DNA of 64,000 nt from Saprospiraceae bacterium. GTDB taxonomy: Bacteria; Bacteroidota; Bacteroidia; Chitinophagales; Saprospiraceae. The translations under genes and the position numbers were made by a program. Under the pieces are notes generated by a model. That model ran no database searches and was not told the DNA's origin. It worked only from the letters and a program-made list of their open reading frames with translations. Positions 17,161 to 26,669 of this stretch are shown in pieces. Location: positions 1 to 64,000 of the forward strand of contig JAIXOO010000139.1 in the NCBI GenBank assembly GCA_027486765.1. Reading direction: 5' to 3'. How positions within the stretch are numbered: position 1 is the stretch's first letter; each line of letters begins with the position of its first letter.

Positions 17161-17919
17161 TTATTGGTCAATCCAGTTTTTAAAATCCTGCACCCGCTCT
17201 CGGCTTACCACAATTTCAAAACCTGGGCTGGGCTGCAATTCCAACTTGAGTCGATTGTTGAAATAAGGATGAATTTTGTCCACCGCTTCGATGTGCAACA
17301 AAATTTTGCGGTTGATCCTAAAAAATTGGGTAGGATTCAGCAATTGTTCCAATTGTTCAAGGGTGTAATCAAGGGAGTATTTTTTGCCATCGGCCAGGCG
17401 GGTAAAAACCAGGCTATCCTCGGCATAACAAAAGCGCATTTCTTGGGCCTGAATATAGGTAAAGGCATTGCCAAACTTGACCAAAAAACGTTCCCGATAA
17501 TTCCGGTTTTTCAGGCTGTCCAACATCCCATTGAGCATCGAATAATCAAAGCTCGTGGCTTGGCCCCGCATCTGATCGTACTTGTCTAGTGCACTTTTAA
17601 GCTCCAGGGCATCAATGGGTTTCAACAAATAATCAATGCTATTGACTTTAAAAGCCCGAATGGCGTATTGGTCATAGGCGGTGGTGAAAATGACCATAGA
17701 CTGGATTTGGATCGACTGAAAAATGTCGAAACTTAATCCGTCGGCCAAGTGAATGTCCATCAAAATCAGCTCAGGGGCAGGGTTTTGAGCGAACCATTTC
17801 ACGGCTTCGGTGATCGAATCAATCACAGCCAGGATTTCTACCTGTGACCGTTGTTGGCGAATCAATTGCTCAATTCGGCGCGCAGCAGGCAACTCATCTT
17901 CGATGATTAAAACCTTCAT
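17161..17919 (-). CDS. LytTR-family response regulator
   Basis: A 252-residue two-component regulator. The receiver domain (1-120) has the acidic pair EDE (7-9), phospho-acceptor Asp55 in LILMDIHLAD, and later a conserved Lys in LLKPIDALE. The LytTR DNA-binding domain (about 150-252) has FLVKFGNAFTYIQAQEM and FFRINRKILLHIEAVDKIHP, and ends with VSRERVQDFKNWI. The usual partner, a LytS/YehU-like histidine kinase, is not adjacent: the next gene upstream is divergent. It has its own promoter. Target genes unknown. Confidence 0.92.
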   Translation of the reverse strand: MKVLIIEDELPAARRIEQLIRQQRSQVEILAVIDSITEAVKWFAQNPAPELILMDIHLADGLSFDIFQSIQIQSMVIFTTAYDQYAIRAFKVNSIDYLLKPIDALELKSALDKYDQMRGQATSFDYSMLNGMLDSLKNRNYRERFLVKFGNAFTYIQAQEMRFCYAEDSLVFTRLADGKKYSLDYTLEQLEQLLNPTQFFRINRKILLHIEAVDKIHPYFNNRLKLELQPSPGFEIVVSRERVQDFKNWIDQ

Positions 17920-17947
17920 TCAGAAAATTTGTATTTGTAGTTATAGG

Positions 17948-17982
17948 CAAAGTTAGTAACTTAGCCTAAATTTCATGTCAAA
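17948..17982 (-). promoter_or_regulatory. Promoter of the LytTR regulator
   Basis: On the minus strand TAACTTTG (17955-17948) matches the TAnnTTTG -7 box, and TTTG at 17982-17979 is a plausible -33 box with a 23-base spacer. The start codon lies 28 bases downstream of the -7 box. Confidence 0.6.
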
Positions 17983-18090
17983 ACCGTCGAGATGGCGGCG
18001 CTGGTACTCCATTCGCATCATACCCATATTATTTCTCCGATTGCTAACAATTGGCTTTTAACCAAAAAGCTGTAAAATACTGTATTGCTT

Positions 18091-19617
18091 ATGAAGGCCC
18101 TATATGAGTTGGCCGAGATGGTGCACAATACGAAGGTTAAAGAAGTTGAGTTGGTGCAGGAAAACCGCAGTGACAATTCTCCGCTTAGTGCACTATTAAA
18201 CGGCATTTTGAACAAGGAGTTCAATTCAGACCAGGATGCAGCGCAAAAAGTATTGAACGTGGATGCTGCCGATCAGGCTTATCAACGCTTGCGCCGCAAG
18301 TTGCGCCGCGGCTTGCTCAATACGGTATTTTTCTTTGACTTGCCCCATTCTGATTCCAACGAACGCCAACGAGCCTATCATGAAAGTTGTAAAACCTGGG
18401 CAGCAGCCAAAATTTTGTTGGCCAAAAATGCCAATTACATCGGTATCGAATTGTGCCATAAATTGCTGAAAAAGGCTGAGAAATTTGATTTTACCGATCT
18501 GATCATGGACATCACACGCATTCTGCGCTTGCATTATGCTACCCGAGAAGGAAACATCAAGAAGTACGAACTGTACAATGACTTGTTTAAGCAGTGTGAA
18601 AAAGTCTGGATAGAAGAAAATCTAGCCGAAGAACTGTACATGGAACTGGTCTTGCGTTATGTCAATAGCCAAACGATTCTAGAGGAAACCCATTCCATGG
18701 CCATTGAATATTACAAACAAATTGAAGACTCACTTGCTAAACATAAAAGTTTTCGCCTGCATTTGTGTGGCATGTTGATTCAACAAGTCATTCATTCTAC
18801 CAAATACGATTGGGAAGGGATGATTAATTTATGCCAGGAATCGATTCAATTTTTTCTCAACAAACCCTACAAAGCGTCAGTTCCATTACAAATTGCCTAC
18901 CACCATCAACTCATCGCCTATACCCAACTTTTGAGGTTTGAAGAAGGCCAAAAAGCCGCTACTTCTTGCCTGGAATACCTAGAGCCAGGTAGTTTTAACT
19001 GGTTCAAGCACCAGGAATACTATTTTTTATTGTGTATGAACACAAGAGAATATCAACAAGCTTTTGAAATTTTTAAAGAAACGACCACCCACCGCAGGGT
19101 GCAATTTCTTTCTGCCGCGGCTGCCGAAGTATGGAAAATATACGAGGCATATTTGTACTATTTAAGCTCTAATGAAGAATTAGTACTTCCTGACGAAGAT
19201 CAAACACTGTCCAGATTCAGAATATATCGGTTCCTGAATGATACTCCGATCTTTTCCAAAGACAAAAAAGGGATGTACATTCCCATTCTAATCATCCAAA
19301 TTTTAATTACCCTCAAGGAAAAAAAATACAACCAGGCTCAAGAAAACTTTGAAAACATTGGTCGCTTCTGCTCCCGTTACCTAAGACAAGGCGAAACGTT
19401 TCGCAGCAATTGTTTCATCAAAATGTTGTTGAGTATCCCCGCCTGTAACTTTCATCGAGAGGCAGTAATGCGAAAAACAGCCAAGCTAAAAAAACGCTTG
19501 GAATCAGATTCGAATAAATTCATTCGTGCAGAAATCGAAATCATACCCTATGAGAAGTTGTGGGACTATGTTCTGGAGTCTTTATCTAACAAAGCTTATC
19601 GGGTAAGAAAAAGTTAG
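18091..19617 (+). CDS. Large alpha-helical protein (TPR-like), unknown
   Basis: A 508-residue soluble protein with no signal peptide, almost entirely helical. It contains degenerate helix-turn-helix pairs suggestive of TPR-like repeats (AKILLAKNANYIGIELCHKL, SMAIEYYKQIEDSLAKHK, TREYQQAFEIFKETTTHR, KKYNQAQENFENIGRF). I do not recognise a named family. The start is the ATG (MKALYELAEMVHNT); a TTG two codons earlier is also in frame. It stands alone, with a divergent regulator upstream. Codon use is slightly more AT-rich than neighbouring housekeeping genes. Confidence 0.75.
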   Translation: MKALYELAEMVHNTKVKEVELVQENRSDNSPLSALLNGILNKEFNSDQDAAQKVLNVDAADQAYQRLRRKLRRGLLNTVFFFDLPHSDSNERQRAYHESCKTWAAAKILLAKNANYIGIELCHKLLKKAEKFDFTDLIMDITRILRLHYATREGNIKKYELYNDLFKQCEKVWIEENLAEELYMELVLRYVNSQTILEETHSMAIEYYKQIEDSLAKHKSFRLHLCGMLIQQVIHSTKYDWEGMINLCQESIQFFLNKPYKASVPLQIAYHHQLIAYTQLLRFEEGQKAATSCLEYLEPGSFNWFKHQEYYFLLCMNTREYQQAFEIFKETTTHRRVQFLSAAAAEVWKIYEAYLYYLSSNEELVLPDEDQTLSRFRIYRFLNDTPIFSKDKKGMYIPILIIQILITLKEKKYNQAQENFENIGRFCSRYLRQGETFRSNCFIKMLLSIPACNFHREAVMRKTAKLKKRLESDSNKFIRAEIEIIPYEKLWDYVLESLSNKAYRVRKS

Positions 19618-19660
19618 TGCACCAGCATGCAACTAGCAAAAGCAAGGAGCTCAAAACATC

Positions 19661-19698
19661 AAAAAAAAAGCAGAGACCGATAAGGTAAGAGTCTCTGC
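19661..19698 (-). terminator. Rho-independent terminator
   Basis: GCAGAGAC (19670-19677) pairs with GTCTCTGC (19691-19698). On the minus strand it is followed by T9 (19669-19661), so it serves the antirepressor-like gene, 138 bp past its stop codon. Confidence 0.75.
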
Positions 19699-19835
19699 TG
19701 CTACAATGTGCTTGTTATGGAAAAACTTAGATTTCAACTCGAAAGCGAAAAAAAAGTTCATATACAAACAAAAAAAACAGTAAACTCTGTCTTGTATTGG
19801 TCAAATCCTTTTTTGATCAGTCATTAAAAAAACAA

Positions 19836-20630
19836 TTAGGCCCGCTCCCTCTGTAGGGTTTTCACTTGTTGGACCAAGGCGGTATTGATTTCAGGGGCAA
19901 ACATATTCCCTGCCAAACGATCGTCAAAAATTTCCAGCTCCAATTGATTGGCCAGATTTTTTGCCAGATCACCCATCGCCCGGGCGAATCCTGCTGTTTT
20001 GCCTAAGGCCATAAAATGATCGACAATGGCCGCGCGGATGATTTCCAGCGGGTCGAGGTATTGCAACATCTGGCGTTGCGTTTTGCCTTTGCTGCTTACT
20101 CCCTTGTTTTCGAGGCGCAGGCGTAAATCTTCAGCATTAAAGCCCATGAGACTGGAACGGTAATTCCACCAATTGCCCGTAGAATTGCCATTTCGGGCTG
20201 CGTATACTTCCATATGGCGTTGTTCGGCGGCCTCCTGGCAAGAACGCATACTCATGGCTTTGACCAGTTCGATCATGTTGAGCACTTCTTCTTTGTCCAA
20301 AGGCATTTGGCTACCTTCTGAGGCTTCTATCTCTTGCAGGTAACGAGCCAATTTAAGTTTGACCTTACTTTTGGATTGTAAGGCAATCAGTTTGGCCAAT
20401 TCTATTGAGAGGTAATAGTCCTCCAATACAACTGCATCTTTTTGTCTGCGTATTGCGTAATCCTTCATGACCACGGGGCGCCGAATGCCATCTTGAAACT
20501 GATAAACATCCTTTAGCCAGCGCCTTACATTCACGCCGTAATGATGGTTGCTTAGCTCCAGCGCTTGATGTAGATCCATCGCCGTCACTACTTTGGTTCC
20601 TTTCTTGCTGGTGAAAACTGCGATTTCCAT
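19836..20630 (-). CDS. Phage AntA/AntB-antirepressor-like protein, chromosomal
   Basis: A 264-residue protein starting MEIAVFTSKKGTKVVTAMDL. Residues about 10-110 resemble the N-terminal domain of phage antirepressors: VVTAMDLHQALEL, then VRRWLKDVYQFQDG, then DYYLSIELAKLIALQSKS and LKLARYLQEIE. The C-terminal part is helical and basic/acidic mixed (GKTQRQMLQYLDPLEIIRAA), with no recognised domain. The start is the ATG at 20630; a longer frame to 20702 reads through AT-rich promoter-like DNA. No other phage genes surround it, so it is either a domesticated phage gene or a Saprospiria regulatory protein using the same fold. Confidence 0.6.
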   Translation of the reverse strand: MEIAVFTSKKGTKVVTAMDLHQALELSNHHYGVNVRRWLKDVYQFQDGIRRPVVMKDYAIRRQKDAVVLEDYYLSIELAKLIALQSKSKVKLKLARYLQEIEASEGSQMPLDKEEVLNMIELVKAMSMRSCQEAAEQRHMEVYAARNGNSTGNWWNYRSSLMGFNAEDLRLRLENKGVSSKGKTQRQMLQYLDPLEIIRAAIVDHFMALGKTAGFARAMGDLAKNLANQLELEIFDDRLAGNMFAPEINTALVQQVKTLQRERA

Positions 20631-20968
20631 ACGCAAATGATTGATTTTCAATGAAAATTCGTTTCTACACACCAAATATACATTAATAGTTTTAAAAGTC
20701 AAAATTTTTAAAACTATTTTTTTATTTTTTAAACTGGAATCTTTTTAGCCTTTACTGTATATTGCATTGGTTTTACCCATCAATTTGTTCAGAACTCACT
20801 GGCAACTTATAATCCACGTCCGTTACAATGCTTACAAAAGCCTGTGACAAAATCAATTTTTTACGGTCAAAACTCCCAAACAAGCCCTTGAGGCAATAAA
20901 AAAATAAGTGTTCATTTTGCCTACTACATTGGTGTTTGTTTGAATCATGAACATTATCCATTTGACGC
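20631..20968. other. Non-coding gap with AT-rich DNA, partial repeat and possible gene remnant
   Basis: This 338-bp gap contains a very AT-rich stretch (20640-20760), presumably promoter DNA for the divergent genes. A partial copy of the GGGCGATAAAA element lies at 20891-20926 (ATAAAAAAATAAGTG then TCATTTTGCC). A minus-strand frame at 20773-20885 (FDRKKLILSQAFVSIVTD) looks protein-like but has no start of its own. No complete gene is visible. Confidence 0.5.
20891..20926. repeat. GGGCGATAAAA element, partial copy 3
   Basis: GGCAATAAAAAAATAAGTG, TCATTTTGCC and CTACTA match the outer ends of the copies at 5567 and 34349, but the internal stem is absent, as if the middle had been deleted. Confidence 0.6.
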
Positions 20969-23900
20969 ATGAGAAAACGTTTACTCTCCTTATTGAGCAT
21001 CGCGCTAGGCGTTGTAACAGTCATTCAAGCCCAAAACAATTGTTGTGTTGGTGAAAACCTCGGAGGTACCTGCCTAGGCGAAGAAAACTGTGAAAGTTTT
21101 GTTCCCTACAATTGTGACACCCTCAACAATCGCTGTTTTCAAAAATGGTGGACATGGCCGGGTACTTCCATTACTGCCCAGGACTATGTACCTGCCAATT
21201 TGACTTCTGCGCGGAAGTACGAAGGTAGTCGATCCCTGCACATGCAGCCCGACGCCAATGGTGCCCGCCCCGACGTGGTCAAGGATTTGTTTGACTTGTC
21301 GAGTGGCATTCACCGCCTGTCCTGGAAAATGTACGTGCCGACCGGAAAAACGGGCTACTTCAACATTCAGCACGACTTTAAGCGGCTGATGCGCGGGCAA
21401 CCCAACTGGGCATACCAAGTGTTTTTCACCCCGGATGGCTCGGTGCAAGTGCGGGTAGGTGCCGAAGGTACTTTCCGGGTGGCTTCCTTCAAACCCGACT
21501 GCTGGCTCAAGGTCACCCAAGTGATCAACCTCGATCGCGACAGTGTACATTTTTTCCTCAACAACCGCCTGGTCGCCCGCTGGAAATTCAGCTTTGGCGT
21601 AGTTGACCTCGACAACGACGGTCGAGGGGATCAAAAATTTGTTGACCGCAAACTAGGGGCCATCGACTTTTATGCCGACAATGGTTTTGAATACTACATC
21701 GATAAAATTTGTTACCAACAAGCCCCGGTATTTTCGGGAGGCAATTGCCCAACGCAGGGAATTGGTAGCTACTGTCTGGGAGGGGTAGTTCCATACACCC
21801 CCACCAATGCCTGTGGACTACCGGCTTATGATGGCTATGTGGAGGGCGAAGAAGCTTTTCCCGGAGCATGCAATCCGGGCATAAGTGCCTGTGCCGATGC
21901 CATACCGCTGGCCTGTGGCCAAACCCTGAGTAATCAAAACAATGGCGGAATAGGTGCGAAAAACACCTTTACTTCGAAAGATTTTTCTTCCTGTGTGTCT
22001 ACCCAAAACGCTTACGGGGGCAACGACAAGGTCTACCGCATCAGCATTACAGAACCCACCAATTTACAAGCTACCTTAAACATCATCGATGCGGGGCGCA
22101 ACTTGGACATGTTCCTGATGAGTAGTTGCCTCACCTATCCTTTTTCCAATACGAGTCAGCCCGAATGTGTCTATTGTATTGCCTCAAGCACCAACAACAA
22201 CCTGAGCAACCCTGAAGAAAGTTTTAGTGTGTTCCTGGAACCCGGTATTTATTATTTGGTGGTTGACGCACCGCAGGCGGGCCTTAGTGCCAGATTTGAT
22301 TTGAGTGTGTCCTGTGGTTGCAGTTGTGTGGAAGGCGGCGATACCCCCTTAGGGCCAAACGTCTTGTGTGAAAATTTTGATGTGTACAACACTGGTGGCC
22401 TTACCGCACAGAGCCCACGTTGGAAACTTTGGGATGCCACTTCCCATGATGCGATAGTAGAAGCCTCTACGGAGGGTGCAGGCAAGGTGCTGCGCATTCA
22501 ACGCACGAGCACTACTGCGCCGGATGTCTTGTTCCCTTTGGGTAATCGGACGACTGGGCGCTATCGTTTGTCTTTTAATATGTTTGTAGCAAAAGGTGCC
22601 ACAGGCTATTACAATGTGCAACACACCGATGGCGGCGGAGCGAATCCCAATTGGGCCTTTCAACTGGAATTTCAAAGCAATGGCTTTGGTCGGCTTTTCA
22701 TCACGAGCAACCGTGTGATTGGCGCTTTTTATTATAAAAATGGCGAGTGGAATAAAATCGTACAAATCATCGATCTGGACAAAGACCAGGCCGAATTGTG
22801 GATCAACGATCAAAAGATTCATTCCTGGCGCTTCAGCGTGAGCAATACCGCTGAACTCAATCAACTCGGAGCCTTGAATTTTTATGCCAATACGGGCAAC
22901 AATATTTTGGTCGACAACATCTGTATGTTTGCCAAAGAAGCCACCTGTACCGATGCTTCGCTCAACCCCGTATGCCTCAGCGATGGGCGCAGTTACCGCA
23001 ATGAAACCCTGGCCCGTTGTGATTTGTACACGACAGCAGAGCTGGGTGCTTGTGTATCGGCTTGTGACCTGGGTGGTACCATGATTTACCGGGGTGACCG
23101 TTTTTCAGGCACTTTGGCCGTCACCGATCAAGCGCCCAATTTATCCTGGCAGGATTCCTGTGTGACCGCAACTTTTGCCCAAGCGGGGCTTGACTCGCTG
23201 TTCAGCCACGGCTACATCTTTTACAATGATGAAGCCAATCCATTCAATATCAACCTTACGGCCAGCAATGGCGCACGGGCTTTCATCTATCGTTGTTCGC
23301 AGGATGGCATCAGTAGCAATACGGCGCGTTTCCGCTGTATTGGGCGCGACGGCGAAACTTTTTCCCAAAAGGGCTATTATTACGTGTTGATCATGGGGCC
23401 ACGCAGCAATAGCACTTATGCTTTTTCGGTATTACCCGAAGCTACTTGTCGTCTCAATCCTACCGAAATTGCCTGCAATGTTCCATTCGCCAATACATTG
23501 AGTAATCCTAGCCGCTATGGGATCGGGAGTGGAGGCAGCAACGTTTACCAGAGCTGTTATCAAGGTGGCCGCACTTACGCGGGGTCTGATCGGGAATTTT
23601 CTTTCCGCTTGACCAAAGCCAGCAAAGTGAGCATCAGCATCCAGGGGCAAGCTGGATTGGGGGTTTTTGTATACGATTTCCTTTGTGGCAAAAACTGCAT
23701 CAATTTTGCCGAAACCAACGATCAGGGTGCACTAGCCCGGACGGATACCCTGATGTTAAATCCCGGAGTTTATTATGTGATTGTAGATCAGGCCATCAAT
23801 GGCACCAATGGCGCTTTTACCCTAACCGTCAATTGTACCGATTACAACCAGACTGTCTTTTTACAGGAAATTGGAGCACCCAATTGTGCCATCAATACCA

Positions 23901-26581
23901 CTGGTCGCCACAATGTGGTTCTGCGCTCTTTGCGCAATACCCGTGTCAATGGCCAACGATTGAACACCAATGATCGACTCCACTTTTTTTACCCTAAAAA
24001 CAATCGAGGCGATTTGTTGGCGAGTTCCGTGAATTGGAATGGCACAGAACTTCCAGTATCCTTGCCACAGGATGCGACGGGCGATACCCTCAAATGTGGC
24101 TATGCCAATAATGATTTAATCAAAATAAAACTCAGCCGCAACAATGTGGTATACGATCTAACCCCACGATATCAACCCATCGATGGCAGTGCCGTGACGG
24201 CAGGCAACCGTTTTGCCAGCAATGGCACCAGTTTGATTACCGAACTCAATAGCTGTTGTACGCCGCACAACCTAAAAGTATCTCCCTCGCAGCGCGAATT
24301 GACAGGGCAGGGCGGGATAGCCGAATTCCGGGTAGCTTCCAATATGTCTTGGACCGCTAGTGTCAAGGGAAACAGCTCCTGGCTTAAAGTGTCGAACGAA
24401 AATGGCTTTGCCAACGACATACTGCGCATCGAAGTAGACCCCAATAACTCCAATACCGATCGGCGCGACACGATCTATTTGGTGAGTCCTTCCAATGAGG
24501 TACAAAAAGTAGTGATTGCCCAGAGTAGGAGTTCCTGCGCCGCTGTAGCCGTCAACCTAGGGCCCGATCGGCAAATTTGTCGAGGTGAATCCCTCAACTT
24601 GACTGCATCAGGTACCGGCAATTTCCTGTGGAGCACCGGTCAAAGTGGTGGTACGATCAACGTGCGGCCCCAGGTCAGTGCTTCCTATGCCGTGACGATC
24701 ACCCAAAATGGCTGCTCCGGGGTAGATGAAGTCAATGTGACCGTGAATGAAACTCCGGTGGTAGATCTAGGCCAGGATTTACAACTGTGCTCTGGCGACA
24801 ACATCGTTTTTGTAGCCACGGGGGGCGATAGTTACCGCTGGAGCAATGGGGCCAGCACGGCAACCGTTTCAGTGCGGCCAATCCAAAGTTCTACCTACGC
24901 CGTCACCGTAACGAAGAATGGTTGTGCAGGCACGGATCAAGTGGTTGTTACGCTGGAAGAAGCACCCCAGGTCAATGTCACGGCCAATCAGGCGATCTGT
25001 TCTGGGCAATCCGTAACCCTTACTGCTGCTGGTGGAGCCTCCTATCTTTGGAGCAATGGCCGCACTTCGTCCACCATTTCGGTTTCGCCAACAACAACTA
25101 CACCCTATACCGTCACTGTGACCAATGGCAACTGTAGCGCCACCGGGCGCACGACGGTCAACGTTACGCCTGGCCCTACAGTCGCGACAAGCATTGACCT
25201 CACCATCTGTGCGGGAGAAAGCCCTACCATTGCTGCCAGTGGTACGGGGCCATTCCGCTGGAGTACAGGCGCAACAACTTCCAGCTTGATCGTTAGTCCT
25301 ACCGAGACAACGACCTACAGTGTATCGGTAAGCGCAAATGGGTGCGAATCCAGCGACAATGTGACGATCACCGTCTTGCCCAAACCCACCGTCAATGCCG
25401 GGAACGATCAAACCATCTGTGCCGGGCAGGTCGCCAATTTGGTGGCGAGTGGTTCGGGCGGAAATTACCGCTGGAGCAATGGGGCTACCACGGCTTCCGT
25501 ACAAGTCCAACCCAATGCCTTGAGTGAGTACACCGTCAGTGTGACCAAAGATGGCTGTACAACTAGTGATAAAGTGATTGTTGATGTCAATTCCAGTCCT
25601 GCGGCCAACGCCGGACCGGATAAAACCATCACCTGTGAAGCAGCACAGGTACGTCTGGATGGCAGCAAATCTGCTTCGGGGGTATTGATCCGCTACCAAT
25701 GGACCGAACTCGACGATGGGCGCATTGTATCGGGGAATACTACAGCCTCACCTGTTGTCAATCGACCAGGCAATTATAGTCTGTTGGTCAGCAACATCAT
25801 TACTGGCTGTTCCTCTACAGATCTGGTGACTGTCAGTGGGATCGAACCCGTGGAAGTGTTTTCGATTCAACTGTTGGAAGTACGTTGCTTTGGAGAAGCG
25901 ACCGGCTCCGCTAATTTAACGCTACGTGGTGGCCAACCACCTTACCAATATGCCTGGAGCAATGGCGGAACGACCAACGTGATACGAGGATTGAAAGGCG
26001 GGACTTACACGGTTACGGTTTCGGATCAAGGCAATTGCCGCGATACCCTCACCGTAGAAATTGTGCAACCAGAACCGGTTAAAGTGACCAATATCCGCCT
26101 CATTCCTGCCCCTGCCGGCAATACGGGCGGCATTGACATCAGCGTAGCAGGGGGGGCACCGCCTTATGATTTCCGCTGGTTCAAGGGCAGTACCTTGCTG
26201 AGTGCCACCGAAGATTTGATGGGCATTGGCATCGGCGAATACATTGTGGAAGTGTACGACGCCAACAACTGCTCTTTCCGCAGTGATCCCATCGTGGTGA
26301 GTAGAACAGTGGCGGTAGAGGATTTGACACTGGCCAAAGCAGCTAAATTGTATCCCAATCCTACGGATGGAAAATCCACGCTGGAGATTACGCTGCCGAA
26401 AGCGGAAAAAATTACCCTGGAATTGTACGATTACCTGGGCCGAAGGTTGGAACAACGTAAACTGGGTAGTGGTGCCCGGTTTATGGAAACCTTTGACCTC
26501 AGCAATCAGGCAGCGGGAATGTATTATGTGCGGATGGTGACGAAGGATGGATTTGCAGTGAAGGAACTGGTGAAGGAGTAA
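20969..26581 (+). CDS. Giant multidomain secreted protein with type IX secretion signal
   Basis: A 1870-residue protein with signal peptide (LLSIALGVVTVIQAQ). Approximate domains: concanavalin A/LamG-like sandwich (40-250); PPC-like domain (308-451); second LamG-like copy (452-660); Kazal-like Cys module (NPVCLSDGRSYRNETLARC, 660-690); two PPC-like domains (699-956); BACON-like domain (1101-1188, NMSWTASVKGNSSWLKVS); six Ig-like repeats (1193-1544); PKD-like domain (1545-1627, AGPDKTITCEAAQVRLDGSK); two SprB-type repeats (1629-1778, GGQPPYQYAWSNGGTT); T9SS type A sorting domain (1790-1870, KLYPNPTDGKSTLEI and DYLGRRL, ending AVKELVKE). No catalytic motif is evident, so an adhesin or polysaccharide-binding surface protein is most likely. 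It is monocistronic and closed by a strong palindromic terminator. Confidence 0.9.
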   Translation: MRKRLLSLLSIALGVVTVIQAQNNCCVGENLGGTCLGEENCESFVPYNCDTLNNRCFQKWWTWPGTSITAQDYVPANLTSARKYEGSRSLHMQPDANGARPDVVKDLFDLSSGIHRLSWKMYVPTGKTGYFNIQHDFKRLMRGQPNWAYQVFFTPDGSVQVRVGAEGTFRVASFKPDCWLKVTQVINLDRDSVHFFLNNRLVARWKFSFGVVDLDNDGRGDQKFVDRKLGAIDFYADNGFEYYIDKICYQQAPVFSGGNCPTQGIGSYCLGGVVPYTPTNACGLPAYDGYVEGEEAFPGACNPGISACADAIPLACGQTLSNQNNGGIGAKNTFTSKDFSSCVSTQNAYGGNDKVYRISITEPTNLQATLNIIDAGRNLDMFLMSSCLTYPFSNTSQPECVYCIASSTNNNLSNPEESFSVFLEPGIYYLVVDAPQAGLSARFDLSVSCGCSCVEGGDTPLGPNVLCENFDVYNTGGLTAQSPRWKLWDATSHDAIVEASTEGAGKVLRIQRTSTTAPDVLFPLGNRTTGRYRLSFNMFVAKGATGYYNVQHTDGGGANPNWAFQLEFQSNGFGRLFITSNRVIGAFYYKNGEWNKIVQIIDLDKDQAELWINDQKIHSWRFSVSNTAELNQLGALNFYANTGNNILVDNICMFAKEATCTDASLNPVCLSDGRSYRNETLARCDLYTTAELGACVSACDLGGTMIYRGDRFSGTLAVTDQAPNLSWQDSCVTATFAQAGLDSLFSHGYIFYNDEANPFNINLTASNGARAFIYRCSQDGISSNTARFRCIGRDGETFSQKGYYYVLIMGPRSNSTYAFSVLPEATCRLNPTEIACNVPFANTLSNPSRYGIGSGGSNVYQSCYQGGRTYAGSDREFSFRLTKASKVSISIQGQAGLGVFVYDFLCGKNCINFAETNDQGALARTDTLMLNPGVYYVIVDQAINGTNGAFTLTVNCTDYNQTVFLQEIGAPNCAINTTGRHNVVLRSLRNTRVNGQRLNTNDRLHFFYPKNNRGDLLASSVNWNGTELPVSLPQDATGDTLKCGYANNDLIKIKLSRNNVVYDLTPRYQPIDGSAVTAGNRFASNGTSLITELNSCCTPHNLKVSPSQRELTGQGGIAEFRVASNMSWTASVKGNSSWLKVSNENGFANDILRIEVDPNNSNTDRRDTIYLVSPSNEVQKVVIAQSRSSCAAVAVNLGPDRQICRGESLNLTASGTGNFLWSTGQSGGTINVRPQVSASYAVTITQNGCSGVDEVNVTVNETPVVDLGQDLQLCSGDNIVFVATGGDSYRWSNGASTATVSVRPIQSSTYAVTVTKNGCAGTDQVVVTLEEAPQVNVTANQAICSGQSVTLTAAGGASYLWSNGRTSSTISVSPTTTTPYTVTVTNGNCSATGRTTVNVTPGPTVATSIDLTICAGESPTIAASGTGPFRWSTGATTSSLIVSPTETTTYSVSVSANGCESSDNVTITVLPKPTVNAGNDQTICAGQVANLVASGSGGNYRWSNGATTASVQVQPNALSEYTVSVTKDGCTTSDKVIVDVNSSPAANAGPDKTITCEAAQVRLDGSKSASGVLIRYQWTELDDGRIVSGNTTASPVVNRPGNYSLLVSNIITGCSSTDLVTVSGIEPVEVFSIQLLEVRCFGEATGSANLTLRGGQPPYQYAWSNGGTTNVIRGLKGGTYTVTVSDQGNCRDTLTVEIVQPEPVKVTNIRLIPAPAGNTGGIDISVAGGAPPYDFRWFKGSTLLSATEDLMGIGIGEYIVEVYDANNCSFRSDPIVVSRTVAVEDLTLAKAAKLYPNPTDGKSTLEITLPKAEKITLELYDYLGRRLEQRKLGSGARFMETFDLSNQAAGMYYVRMVTKDGFAVKELVKE
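24545..25600 (+). repeat. Six tandem Ig-like repeats within the T9SS protein
   Basis: Six units of about 58-62 codons share the pattern D-x3-C-x-G ... tggagcaatggg or tggagtaca (WSNG/WSTG) ... YxVxVxxxGC. Local DNA is repetitive enough to allow unequal recombination and repeat-number change. Confidence 0.85.
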
Positions 26582-26604
26582 TTCCTTTTAAAGAAGTTTT
26601 AGCC

Positions 26605-26669
26605 ATTTAGTCAGGAAGGCACTAAGATCTGAACCGGTTCCTTAGTGCCTTCCTGACTAAATCATTTTT
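26605..26669. terminator. Strong bidirectional terminator
   Basis: A perfect 22-bp stem: 26605-26626 pairs with 26641-26662 (arm begins ATTTAGTCAGGAAGGCACTA), followed by CATTTTT on the plus strand. It lies between the convergent T9SS-protein and rpiB genes; the rpiB stop codon overlaps its T-run. Confidence 0.85.

Noticed and set aside
17957-18060. Small minus-strand frame ending GFDMKFRLSY upstream of the LytTR regulator
   Set aside because: About 24-35 codons, overlapping the regulator's promoter; it could be a gene remnant, but nothing else supports it.
20773-20885. Possible transposase C-terminus (FDRKKLILSQAFVSIVTD)
   Set aside because: No start, no inverted repeats, no other transposase motif; recorded only as a possible remnant.
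24869-25699. A 276-codon antisense frame in the Ig-like repeats
   Set aside because: Its apparent repeats (for example RTDGLIG-type words) are the complement of the coding repeats.
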